NCBI GenBank assembly: GCA_937916845.1
Contig: CALFSK010000040.1
Coordinates: forward strand, 1 to 44,690
DNA: 44,690 nt
Origin: an uncultured Lactobacillus sp.
GTDB taxonomy: Bacteria > Bacillota > Bacilli > Lactobacillales > Lactobacillaceae
Direction of reading: 5' to 3'
The notes under the pieces were generated by a model that was not told the origin of the DNA, did not search any database, and saw only the letters and a program-made list of their open reading frames with translations. Below are positions 25,910 to 33,630 of the stretch, piece by piece. Each line of letters opens with the position of its first letter. The first letter of the stretch is position 1. Made by a program: the position numbers and the translations under genes.

Positions 25910-26263
25910 TCAATAGACTGGATGTGTCAACACGTCCCAAGTTGCGTAAGTGGTATCGGTCGGATCGAATTGTTCATCATTCAATAAATACTTTTTTGCT
26001 TTTAAAACTAAGGGCGACGCATTTGCCAAGGTGAGCTGTGCTAAAGGTAGCTGGGCAGCCCCGTGTGAATCCTGACCGTCAAAGTCTGGAACAGTTGGTG
26101 CTAACGCTCCCGTTGCTTGGCTCACTCGATAAAAAATCGCAATATGTTGATTAAAATGCCACTGTTCAAAATCCCATAGGTAACGAAAACTCGTCGCGCC
26201 CAATTGACTCACTTGAACTGATTGTAGCCCGGTCTCTTCACGAATTTGATTTAGCCTTCAGAT
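25910..26263 (-). pseudogene. Truncated Nudix hydrolase
   Basis: Only the C-terminal part of a Nudix protein is present. Just upstream of the first usable start the frame encodes NQIREETGLQSVQVSQLGA, which contains the second half of the Nudix box (U-x-EETG-U). A TGA stops the frame about nine bases before this, and the sequence further upstream does not read as the missing Nudix N-terminus (no GGxxExGE) in any frame. The remaining 100 or so codons (residues such as FRYLWDFEQWHF) are intact. It lacks the first catalytic half, so it should be inactive. Confidence 0.75.
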
Positions 26264-26429
26264 TTTGAAGATTGATTTTCAAAATCATGTAACTTTAAAA
26301 GTTTTAAAAGCACATTTAGTCTTATTCCCGTATTCTAAGTTAGAGTACCGGCACATATTATAAAGTCAAGATTTCTTTAATTAAACCGTATTGATCAATG
26401 ATTCGCAGTATTTTTAATCGCTAAGCATA

Positions 26430-26522
26430 TGTTTACGCAATCAATAAACACTAGCAGCATCCATGCGTTTATTAAAATAATAAACATTATTTTAATAATT
26501 CTGTTTACAAATATGATAAACA
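26430..26522 (+). promoter_or_regulatory. Three phased operators over the DUF2087-operon promoter
   Basis: Three 21-bp palindromes with identical layout: TGTTTA-N9-TAAACA at 26430-26450, CGTTTA-N9-TAAACA at 26466-26486 and TGTTTA-N9-TAAACA at 26502-26522. Their starts are exactly 36 bp apart. The last one covers the -35 TTTACA (26504-26509) of a promoter with a 17-base spacer and -10 TATACT (26527-26532). SD GGAGG follows at 26543-26547. Strong candidate for autoregulation by the first gene of the operon. Confidence 0.8.
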
Positions 26523-26554
26523 GAATTATACTATTATCTACTGGAGGTCATCTA

Positions 26555-27280
26555 ATGGAACTCAACAACTTAACCTTAACCGACCTAAAACAGGGCTGGC
26601 ACCCTACTTTGGACGGCTTACAATGCAATTACTGCCAAGCGCACTGGCCAACCGGAACACCTGAAAAAGACCTTGTTGATCATTTAACACTCGTTCACGG
26701 TGGCAACTTAGCCCAACTAATCCACGCAGATAGTCGTTACAACACACTCACTACTAAACAGCAGGACTTACTGACCGCATTTTCAACCGGGATTAAGGAT
26801 CAAGATTTAGCTAAACAATTACAGGTCGCCGCCGCGACGATCCGCCACCAGAAGTTTACCTTCCGTGAAAAAGCTAAGCAGGCCCGCCTCTACTTGGCCA
26901 TTTACGACGCCGTTTTTGATCAAGCTGCTAGTCAGGAAAGTCCCCTAATTGACGTTCCCTCACAAACGGGGCCCGTTGACGACCGCTTTATGATTACCGA
27001 GGACGAAGCCGCGACGACCCTGCAACACTACTTTGACTTTGAACACCAACCCTTGAAACTTAAACGTTGGCCTAAAAAGCAGAAGGTCATCTTAACGGTT
27101 CTGACCCGGATCATTGATGAAATCCCAGCTAATCAACATTTTTCGGAGCCTGCGATCAACCAATTACTTAAACCAATTTACTTTGACTTTGTCACTGTCC
27201 GCCGCTACCTTGTCGATTACGGGTTTTTAACACGAACCGCAGACGGGCATGAATACTGGCGTACAACTGGAAAGGACTAA
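26555..27280 (+). CDS. HTH-DUF2087 transcriptional regulator
   Basis: 241 residues. N-terminal part holds C24-x2-C27-x15-H43-x4-H48, a possible zinc-finger-like site. A LuxR/GerE-like HTH follows (about 65-115, LTTKQQDLLTAFSTGIKDQD), and the C-terminal half (about 150-240, with LKRWPKKQKVILTVL and FVTVRRYLVDYGFLTR) is a DUF2087 domain. ATG at 26555 behind GGAGG; the frame runs upstream through the operators and is not coding there. Two bases separate it from the GIY-YIG gene. Predicted cytoplasmic DNA-binding regulator of its own operon; signal unknown. Confidence 0.85.
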   Translation: MELNNLTLTDLKQGWHPTLDGLQCNYCQAHWPTGTPEKDLVDHLTLVHGGNLAQLIHADSRYNTLTTKQQDLLTAFSTGIKDQDLAKQLQVAAATIRHQKFTFREKAKQARLYLAIYDAVFDQAASQESPLIDVPSQTGPVDDRFMITEDEAATTLQHYFDFEHQPLKLKRWPKKQKVILTVLTRIIDEIPANQHFSEPAINQLLKPIYFDFVTVRRYLVDYGFLTRTADGHEYWRTTGKD

Positions 27281-27282
27281 TC

Positions 27283-27654
27283 ATGGAAACAGAACGCAAA
27301 AAACAACTACAAGAAGCCTATAAAATGGCACCGACCTTTTACGGGGTGATTCAGATTGAAAACACCCTGACGCATAAACGATTTATCGACGTTGTCCCTA
27401 ACCTGCATAACCGTTGGCAATTTTACCAACTAAACTTGAACAAGAACTTCTACCGCAACACACCACTACAGGTCGACTGGAACGAACAGGGCGCTGATAA
27501 TTTTACTTACAGCATCCTTTGGAAAGCCGACACTGCCGACGTTACCAATATGCGTGCTACGTTAAAGGACCTTAAAGACAAGTGGCTACACAAATTACAC
27601 CCCTTTGACGACAACGGCTATAACCAGCGTCCCAAGGATTGGAAGGAAAACTGA
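27283..27654 (+). CDS. GIY-YIG-like small protein, probably degenerate
   Basis: 123 residues. TFYGVIQIENTLTHKRFIDV near the N-terminus aligns with the GIY...YIG pattern, then WNEQGADNFTYSIL. This is the small GIY-YIG-nuclease-family type often found next to DUF2087 genes. The hallmark residues are weakly kept (GVI for GIY, FID for YIG), so nuclease activity is doubtful. It starts two bases after the regulator stop and ends two bases before the CAT-like gene, so it is tightly cotranscribed. Confidence 0.7.
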   Translation: METERKKQLQEAYKMAPTFYGVIQIENTLTHKRFIDVVPNLHNRWQFYQLNLNKNFYRNTPLQVDWNEQGADNFTYSILWKADTADVTNMRATLKDLKDKWLHKLHPFDDNGYNQRPKDWKEN

Positions 27655-27656
27655 AC

Positions 27657-28310
27657 ATGAATAACCGTTACACGGTGATTGACCAACAAAATTGGCCCCG
27701 CCAACAATACTTTTATTATTTTACCAAGATGAATCCGACCGGCTTTTCACTGACCGTCGATTTGGATATCACTGCTACTTTAGCCTGGACCCACACTAAT
27801 CACGTCAAATTCAACGCGGTCTACCTTTACTTGGTCAGCCGATTACTGACCAAACATCCTGAAATGCGTATTGGTTACGTAAATGAACAACTGGTGACAT
27901 ATGATGTTTTACACCCATCGTATACGGTCATCCACGCTGACCACTCAATTTCTAATTTGTGGACCGCTTATGATGAAGACTTTACGGTCTTTTATCAGCA
28001 CTATCTAGCCGACCTTCAACAGTACGGTCAACAACCGGGGCCCATGCCCAAAGCACCCCAATCAGCTAACCTGGTTAACATTGGAAGCTTACCATGGGTT
28101 AACTTTTCAAGTTATACGCCACTGCCATTTAAGCCCCTAACCACATTTTTCCCAATCTTTCAGGCGGGACAATTCAAAAAAGAACATGAACACACAACCA
28201 TGCCGCTGAGCTTGACCATCAATCACGCTACCGCGGATGGCTACCACGTCAGTACCTTTTTTAATGAACTGCAAACACTACTGAACGCGCCAAAAACTTA
28301 TTTAAACTAA
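27657..28310 (+). CDS. Chloramphenicol acetyltransferase-like acyltransferase
   Basis: 217 residues, the normal length of type A CAT. It begins RYTVIDQQNWPRQQYF as CATs do and retains the catalytic region as SLTINHATADGYHVSTFF, with the catalytic His and DGxH kept but the usual HH changed to NH. FNAVYLYLVSRLL and LPWVNFSSY also match CAT. It could acetylate chloramphenicol or another hydroxyl substrate. GGAAGG lies 12 bases before the ATG, and the stop of the GIY-YIG gene is two bases upstream. Third gene of the operon, followed by a terminator. Confidence 0.88.
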   Translation: MNNRYTVIDQQNWPRQQYFYYFTKMNPTGFSLTVDLDITATLAWTHTNHVKFNAVYLYLVSRLLTKHPEMRIGYVNEQLVTYDVLHPSYTVIHADHSISNLWTAYDEDFTVFYQHYLADLQQYGQQPGPMPKAPQSANLVNIGSLPWVNFSSYTPLPFKPLTTFFPIFQAGQFKKEHEHTTMPLSLTINHATADGYHVSTFFNELQTLLNAPKTYLN

Positions 28311-28348
28311 AAAATGCGTTGAATCAAAAAAGATTCAACGTATTTTTT
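28311..28348. terminator. Bidirectional terminator
   Basis: AAAATGCGTTGAATC / GATTCAACGTATTTTTT hairpin between the CAT-like gene and the convergent TetR gene. Confidence 0.9.
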
Positions 28349-28351
28349 AGT

Positions 28352-28936
28352 TTAGCTGAGCTGATCATCTGGCGCCTTAATCTGAATCAAAATTGCTTTC
28401 CGGATAGTATTGACCGCTTCCGCCACACCATCTAAGCTACTTTCTCCGTGATCAATAATCCATTCAATCAGGGTCATTTGAACATTGCTTCCCATGCTGG
28501 CAATCAATTCCATAGGCACCGGCTGTGCCACGGGTTGACTCTTGATAAAGGTCTCCCATTGCCGATAAAGCAACTGGTAAAAGTTCGCCTTGAGATCCGC
28601 ATCTGGCTCGTGCACGGTAAACAGAATTTGAAGTGTCTGTCGATTTTCCGCCATATCCGCTAGTAAGCTGTGCAGCAAGTCATCAATTTGACCCGCAATG
28701 ATTTGCTGAAATCGCACACTGACACGCTGCGCAAACATTGCGGTGTAGTGTGCGACCATCTGCTCCAACAAATCGTATTTATCTAAGTAATGCGCATAAA
28801 AGGTCGACCGACTCGTCAGCGAAGCCTGACAAATATCCGCGACGGTTAGCTGCCGAAACCCCTTCGTTGTTAACAGTGATAAAAACGCATTTTGCAGATC
28901 GCGTTCAGTTTTGATTTTGCGAACATCCTTTGCCAT
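28352..28936 (-). CDS. TetR family regulator
   Basis: 194 residues. N-terminal HTH: TERDLQNAFLSLLTTKGF then LTVADICQASLTSRSTFYAHYLDK. The C-terminal domain is helical and resembles the TetR_C group common in Firmicutes. ATG at 28936, nine bases after GAGGGAG. Divergent from the small membrane protein at 29147, with inverted repeats in between, so it probably controls that gene and itself. Confidence 0.9.
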   Translation of the reverse strand: MAKDVRKIKTERDLQNAFLSLLTTKGFRQLTVADICQASLTSRSTFYAHYLDKYDLLEQMVAHYTAMFAQRVSVRFQQIIAGQIDDLLHSLLADMAENRQTLQILFTVHEPDADLKANFYQLLYRQWETFIKSQPVAQPVPMELIASMGSNVQMTLIEWIIDHGESSLDGVAEAVNTIRKAILIQIKAPDDQLS

Positions 28937-28998
28937 CCCACTAGACTCCCTCGTCAATATAATTCCATCTTACCACGCAATTTTCAAAAAAACGTTGG

Positions 28999-29032
28999 TT
29001 TTCGAACACTCAACTACTCAAATGTCCGAAAA
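28999..29032. promoter_or_regulatory. Candidate TetR operator
   Basis: TTTTCGAACA-N14-TGTCCGAAAA, a 10-bp dyad with one mismatch, in the 210-bp divergent region. A second pair, GAACACT (29004-29010) and AGTGTTC (29056-29062), overlaps a TTGACA at 29051. Confidence 0.5.
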
Positions 29033-29146
29033 CGTACACACACCAGCATTTTGACAGTGTTCAATTAGTTCTAAAAGCCTTATTCTATAACTGTTGAAAG
29101 GAAAACATGAACCTTTCAAAATATAAGTTGATTAGAGGTAATCAAA

Positions 29147-29413
29147 ATGTTTACTTGGAGTTTTTGGATTTTAGCTATATGGTTTGTCGTTAACGTCATT
29201 TGGATGTGGTTCGCATTAGACAATCAATCCTTACAAAAGACGTTTGCCTGGATTAACGTTGTTGCCGTTATCTGGGGATTCTGGGCATTTTACGGTGCCA
29301 CCCCCGTTGCTGGATTAAGCACTTGGTTCCAAGTCTTAAACTGGGTCAACATTATTTTAGCCATTGTTCAGTTCTACTTTGGTTACCGTAAATTAACGCA
29401 CTCAGCCGCTTAA
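29147..29413 (+). CDS. Small Trp-rich membrane protein, probable TetR target
   Basis: 88 residues with three hydrophobic segments and ten or more Trp residues (MFTWSFWILAIWFVVN, WGFWAFYG). AGAGGT precedes the ATG. Divergent from the TetR gene and closed by a strong terminator. Family not recognised; size and context suggest a stress or efflux accessory protein, as inference only. Confidence 0.75.
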   Translation: MFTWSFWILAIWFVVNVIWMWFALDNQSLQKTFAWINVVAVIWGFWAFYGATPVAGLSTWFQVLNWVNIILAIVQFYFGYRKLTHSAA

Positions 29414-29442
29414 ATTACCCAAGCATTTTCCGCCAATCAATT

Positions 29443-29483
29443 AAACCGTCTACCAGCACTTCCCCTGGCAGACGGTTTTTTTT
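29443..29483 (+). terminator. Rho-independent terminator
   Basis: AACCGTCT-CCAG / CTGG-AGACGGTT hairpin followed by eight T residues. Confidence 0.92.
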
Positions 29484-29589
29484 GACCAAATCTAAGAAAA
29501 GTTTAGCCGTTCCTTATTAAACATTGGTAGCGGTGTTAGCCAATTCTAGTTAAACTAAGGCTATTCAATGACGAAAGGATCTTGATCAT

Positions 29590-29700
29590 ATGCCAATCAA
29601 ATATAAAACGCCGACCGTCCAAATCAAACCGACCACGCCAATCCGCTACTTAACTGTCCAGCATTCTAACTGCCAGTGGCACCTCACGTATCGCCAGTAA
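29590..29700 (+). CDS. 36-residue basic peptide gene
   Basis: ATG at 29590, preceded by GAAAGGAT ten bases upstream, runs 36 codons to a TAA at 29698-29700. Product MPIKYKTPTVQIKPTTPIRY... is basic, Thr/Pro-rich in its first half, ends in a Trp/His/Tyr-rich half, and has no signal peptide or membrane helix. It sits alone between two terminators, with its own terminator eight bases after the stop, which argues for a real short transcript. A weak promoter (TTGGTA, 17-base spacer, TAGTTA) precedes it. Function unknown; an alternative is a non-coding small RNA. Confidence 0.55.
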   Translation: MPIKYKTPTVQIKPTTPIRYLTVQHSNCQWHLTYRQ

Positions 29701-29707
29701 GTTCTTT

Positions 29708-29740
29708 CCCCCTGATCCGTGTGGGCATCAGGGGGTTTTG
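29708..29740 (+). terminator. Rho-independent terminator
   Basis: CCCCCTGAT / ATCAGGGGG stem with a 10-base loop, then TTTTG, directly after the 36-codon gene. Confidence 0.88.
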
Positions 29741-29807
29741 CTTGCGCCAAAATATAGAAATCTCTAAACTAAACACAAACTACTAATTAACCGAAGGAGT
29801 TTACGTC

Positions 29808-30200
29808 ATGACACTTACGTTAGAACCCCGACTCACCATTTTCGAACCTTACTTGATTAAAATAACCGATACTACTCATCAAGAGGCGCTCACCGCCGTC
29901 CTTAATTGGGTTGGCCAAACCTTCCCAGAACTCGTCCCTCGACTTGCTTGGAACCAACCAATGTTTACAGCTCACGAAACGTTTATTATTGGCTTTAGCA
30001 TCGCCAAGGACCACTTCAACGTGGCGCTCGAAAAATACACCCTTGACCAGTTTAAGGAACGCATCACCGCTGCCGGAGACAAGACGACTAAAATGCTCTG
30101 GCAGATCAAATTCGATGAGCCGGTTAATTATGACTTGCTCAAAACTGCCATCGAATTTAATCTCACCACTAAAATGGATACCACTTCATTTTGGCGGTAA
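29808..30200 (+). CDS. DUF1801 / Fra-like iron chaperone
   Basis: 130 residues. LNWVGQTFPELVPRLAWNQPMFT, IIGFSIAKDHFNVALEK and a C-terminal KMLWQIKFDEPVNYDLL fit the DUF1801 family, to which the B. subtilis frataxin-like protein Fra (YdhG) belongs. Fra delivers iron for Fe-S cluster assembly; this role is by family. AAGGAG lies nine bases before the ATG. Single gene. Confidence 0.85.
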   Translation: MTLTLEPRLTIFEPYLIKITDTTHQEALTAVLNWVGQTFPELVPRLAWNQPMFTAHETFIIGFSIAKDHFNVALEKYTLDQFKERITAAGDKTTKMLWQIKFDEPVNYDLLKTAIEFNLTTKMDTTSFWR

Positions 30201-30202
30201 CC

Positions 30203-30255
30203 AAAAAGCCATGCCGGGTCGCAAGCTAACTGTCTGCGACCTGACATGGTTTTTA
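30203..30255. terminator. Bidirectional terminator
   Basis: AAAAAGCCATG...GGGTCGCA and TGCGACC...CATGGTTTTTA arms between convergent genes. Confidence 0.8.
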
Positions 30256-30288
30256 TATTCTAGTTTACATAATTTTAATTTAGCTCAG

Positions 30289-30882
30289 TTACTCGGGATC
30301 ATCCAAATTATGAACGGATTCAAACGTGAATTTGCCGTCATCGTAACTAAACTTAAACACCGCACAATTATCAAAACGGATCTGGCGACGCTTAATCTCA
30401 TCCATTGAAAGCCAACGTCGCAAAAACATAAAACTGGCACCCCCGTGACTAACAGCGAGCACTTGCTGATTATCCGGTCGTTCCATAATTGCCGTCAGCG
30501 TTTTAACGACACGGTCCTGTACTTGAAAATCATTTTCACCACCGTACTGCAAAAAGAAATCGCCATGACTTTGGCGTTCGGGATCGGGTTTTGGATTTAA
30601 AACTTCACTTTCACCTTCAAAAACGCCAAACTCCCATTCCTTGATTCCTTTTAACCGTTCGTACGGCTGGTCCGTCACAAGTTCCAATGTATCGCTAGCC
30701 CGTTCTTGCGTAGAGCAATACGCATGGTCGAACTTGATGGCGTGGCGTTTAAAATAGTCGCCAACCCGTTTTGCGTCCGCAATTCCCCGTTCGGTCAACG
30801 GAGAATCACTCGCCCCTTGAATCCGATGTAATCGGTTAAACAGTGTCTCGCCGTGGCGCATTAAATACAATGTTTTTGTCAA
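30289..30882 (-). CDS. Histidine phosphatase superfamily protein (GpmB-like)
   Basis: About 197 residues. LYLMRHGETLFN at the start contains the phospho-accepting His; the second His is in LAVSHGGASFMF, and Glu in WEFGVFEGE. TTG at 30882 is the likely start because it places the core motif about ten residues in, as in relatives, with AAAGGTTGGG upstream; no ATG or GTG fits better. Role: broad phosphatase or phosphoglycerate-mutase-like; substrate unknown. Confidence 0.88.
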   Translation of the reverse strand: MTKTLYLMRHGETLFNRLHRIQGASDSPLTERGIADAKRVGDYFKRHAIKFDHAYCSTQERASDTLELVTDQPYERLKGIKEWEFGVFEGESEVLNPKPDPERQSHGDFFLQYGGENDFQVQDRVVKTLTAIMERPDNQQVLAVSHGGASFMFLRRWLSMDEIKRRQIRFDNCAVFKFSYDDGKFTFESVHNLDDPE

Positions 30883-30973
30883 AAGAATCCCAACCTTTAT
30901 ATTAAACTTCACTATTAATCATAGCACAACTGTAACCGCTGTCATCAGTAAATTAAGCTTTTGAATTTCGACT

Positions 30974-31016
30974 AAAATAACCATTCAGAAATGTGGCCCT
31001 CTGAATGGTTATTTTT
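30974..31016 (-). terminator. Terminator of the pyrR-carAB-like operon
   Basis: AAATAACCATTCAGA / TCTGAATGGTTATTT hairpin with a nine-base loop, T tract on the minus strand. Confidence 0.9.
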
Positions 31017-31068
31017 GATCACTTTAGTCGAAACGTGGGCCAAAAGCCCTTTGTTCCAACCATAAAAT

Positions 31069-33630
31069 TTAAAAATCAGTATCCTCATTACCCGCGTTCA
31101 GTGCAACTAATGCGTCTTTTAACGTTTGACCATGCGCAATCACGGTCCCAGTCGCGTGCCCCGGTTCCCCCGTCACTTCGTCTTCGTCATAAATCTGAAG
31201 TTGATTATACGGGAACGTATTCGCTTGGACGTAGACGGGACCCGGTTGATTAACGTCCGGATAATCGTACATCACCTTGCTGAGTGCTTCGCCCAATTTA
31301 ACGTGCAGTAGCAAGCGAGTCACACTGGAACCACTCGCCTTACTGATCAACGCCATGGTCGCAATACTCATTGGTTCGACCGTTGCTAATTGGAGCTGAC
31401 CATCAGCGATCGCCAAGCGTACCGTGTAGAGTCCCGGGATGCCAAATGCTAGAACGCGCTTCTTAATTTCATCATTAAGCGCTTTGATGGCTTGATTTTC
31501 AGCCTTATCCCGAACTGGAAAGACCGCAATCGACCCGCGGACGTTTGAGCGTAAATTATTACCCGCAATAATTTCACTGATGCCAAAGACGCTCACGTCA
31601 ACGCCATCCGTAATCACTTCTACCGCCGGCGAATCATTGGTTTTAATTTGCTCGCGCGGTAAATCGTTATTAATTTGAATCACTTGATGACCAGCCTTCT
31701 GTAATTCTTGTCCTAACCGGTAATCGTGGTACGTGGTAAAAATCAATAGTGGTTTTTCAATTGCTAAGATATTCAAAATGTCTGAATGCTGCTTTGGTTC
31801 AATGTACCGTTTAGACGCCAGTTGCGGTGTCATCGACACACTGTTCGGATTGGCATTGATCAAAATCGGTTCGTAATCCGCCTTTTTCAAATAAAACAGC
31901 AGTTGCGACACCAAATAATCGTTCCCGTGGTTCGTCCCGATCCGGTTCGCACCCGTCCCAATAACGACAACGCGCCGGCCCGATTGTTGCTGACTTTCGT
32001 TATCAAATTCATAGGTTGAATAGTAGGTATTCGTCTGCTCAGTAAATTCACCGGCTGTAGGTTCGACCTCTTTAAAGGTCGCGTGAATCTCATTTTCTAG
32101 GGCAAACTGCCGGACCTTGGCAACGTCACTGTGCCAAGCATCGGCCGCGTCTTCGTCAGTAAAGCCAAAGTACTTGGCCCGGCCTAGCGCGTGCACGTCA
32201 AATGGTCGATCACGCAACGCCTGCTCAATTTCGATGATGTGCCGCAATTTGTAGAAGTAGAACGCATCAATCTTCGTTAATTCCGACAATTCATCAATTT
32301 GGTAACCCCGGTTCAACGCTTCCAGCAAGATTAACATCCGCCCAGCTTGGGGATGGATCAACCGTTGGATCAATTCACCTTCTGAGTAATTTTGAGGCTG
32401 GTTTGCAATCACGTGGTAACGCGATTCGTCCGTTGAACGGAGTCCTTTTAGCAAGGCTTCTTCCGTCGACCGGCCAATCCCAATGACGGAACCAGTCGAT
32501 TCCGTCACCGTATCGAGTTGGTGACTGACCTTCTTCAAGACGTTAAATGGCCAAACGGGAATCCGGCAGACAATGTGATCGAGCACGGGCTCAATTAAAG
32601 CCGTTTGCTTACGATAATTACTTGGTAACTTAACTTCCGCTAAACTAATCCCAACGATTAGGTTGGCAACGACCCGGGCCAATGGGTAACCCGTGGCGCG
32701 GGCGGTCAAAGCCATCGTACGGTCAAAATACGGCGTTACTTTAATAACATAGTAGTTTTGCGTCGTCGGGTCCAACGCAAACTGAACGTGACAACTGCCG
32801 ACAATCCGTAGATTCCGCATAATTTTTAAAGTTGCGGTCCGAAATTGTTGGTACTCTTGATCCGTGATGGTTTGCGTTGGCGCAAAAACAATTGAATCCG
32901 CTGAATGAATCCCGACCGGATCAAAGTTTTCCATCCCGCTGATTAACAGGGCCGTATCTTTTGGATCCCGTACGGCCACGAATTCTAGTTCCTTGTAACC
33001 CACAATGCTTTGTTCCACGATACATTGCTTTGTAGCGGAGACCTTAAAGCCCATCTTAAGGGCCCGTTCTAAATCGTCTTCGTCTTCACACAGTTGACGA
33101 CTGGCCTCAATTCGGGGCGCCACCGACTTCACAATGACTGGAAAACCAACCTTGCGGACGACCGCAAAGGCTTCCGGTTCACTAGCCACAACTTGTGAGG
33201 CAATCACTGGTTCGCCGATTGCTTTAAGTCGGTTACTCATGAGTGCCGGGTTGACAATCATGTCGACCGTGTCTTGGTCCCACTGCAAAAGTCGTACCTG
33301 GTTATTTTTTAACACGTTGTTGCGAATCAGTCCCTGAATCAGATTGACCGCTTGAATGCCACCTAATGATGGAATCAGAGCATCTGGTTGTTCAGTTTCG
33401 ATCACCCGTGACAACGCAGCAACCGTCAAGGGTTCAATGTAGACCTTGTCCGCAAAGTTATTTTCAGCCGCAACCGAATAGGCGTTGTTATCAACTAAAA
33501 CCACGGCAATCCCTAGTTTACGAATTGCCGATCCTATTTGGGTCACAGCCGCATCGTGTTGCCCTTCGCGCCCAATGTCGTTATGCCCAGCGCCGATGAT
33601 GAGGACCTTTTGTAACGCTTGATTATTCAC
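31069..33630 (-). CDS. CarB-like pseudo-enzyme (carbamoyl-phosphate synthase large-subunit paralogue)
   Basis: 853 residues versus about 1060 for CarB. Residues 1-400 follow the first ATP-grasp half and keep ENFDPVGIHSADSIVFAP (235-252) and ATGYP, but the Gly-rich ATP loop is gone (KSVAPRIEASR at 169-179) and the metal-binding VIEVNPRxSR motif reads VIKVTPYFDR (296-305). The second half (555-854) keeps VVVIGTGANRIG but lacks about 100 residues of the ATP-grasp domain around 655-670, and its metal motif reads LATVEPMSIAT. The regulatory MGS domain is absent. The frame is fully open. GTG 33630 overlaps the carA-like stop by four bases behind AAGGGGG. Predicted non-catalytic; may bind CarA partners or regulate. 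Confidence 0.85.
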   Translation of the reverse strand: MNNQALQKVLIIGAGHNDIGREGQHDAAVTQIGSAIRKLGIAVVLVDNNAYSVAAENNFADKVYIEPLTVAALSRVIETEQPDALIPSLGGIQAVNLIQGLIRNNVLKNNQVRLLQWDQDTVDMIVNPALMSNRLKAIGEPVIASQVVASEPEAFAVVRKVGFPVIVKSVAPRIEASRQLCEDEDDLERALKMGFKVSATKQCIVEQSIVGYKELEFVAVRDPKDTALLISGMENFDPVGIHSADSIVFAPTQTITDQEYQQFRTATLKIMRNLRIVGSCHVQFALDPTTQNYYVIKVTPYFDRTMALTARATGYPLARVVANLIVGISLAEVKLPSNYRKQTALIEPVLDHIVCRIPVWPFNVLKKVSHQLDTVTESTGSVIGIGRSTEEALLKGLRSTDESRYHVIANQPQNYSEGELIQRLIHPQAGRMLILLEALNRGYQIDELSELTKIDAFYFYKLRHIIEIEQALRDRPFDVHALGRAKYFGFTDEDAADAWHSDVAKVRQFALENEIHATFKEVEPTAGEFTEQTNTYYSTYEFDNESQQQSGRRVVVIGTGANRIGTNHGNDYLVSQLLFYLKKADYEPILINANPNSVSMTPQLASKRYIEPKQHSDILNILAIEKPLLIFTTYHDYRLGQELQKAGHQVIQINNDLPREQIKTNDSPAVEVITDGVDVSVFGISEIIAGNNLRSNVRGSIAVFPVRDKAENQAIKALNDEIKKRVLAFGIPGLYTVRLAIADGQLQLATVEPMSIATMALISKASGSSVTRLLLHVKLGEALSKVMYDYPDVNQPGPVYVQANTFPYNQLQIYDEDEVTGEPGHATGTVIAHGQTLKDALVALNAGNEDTDF

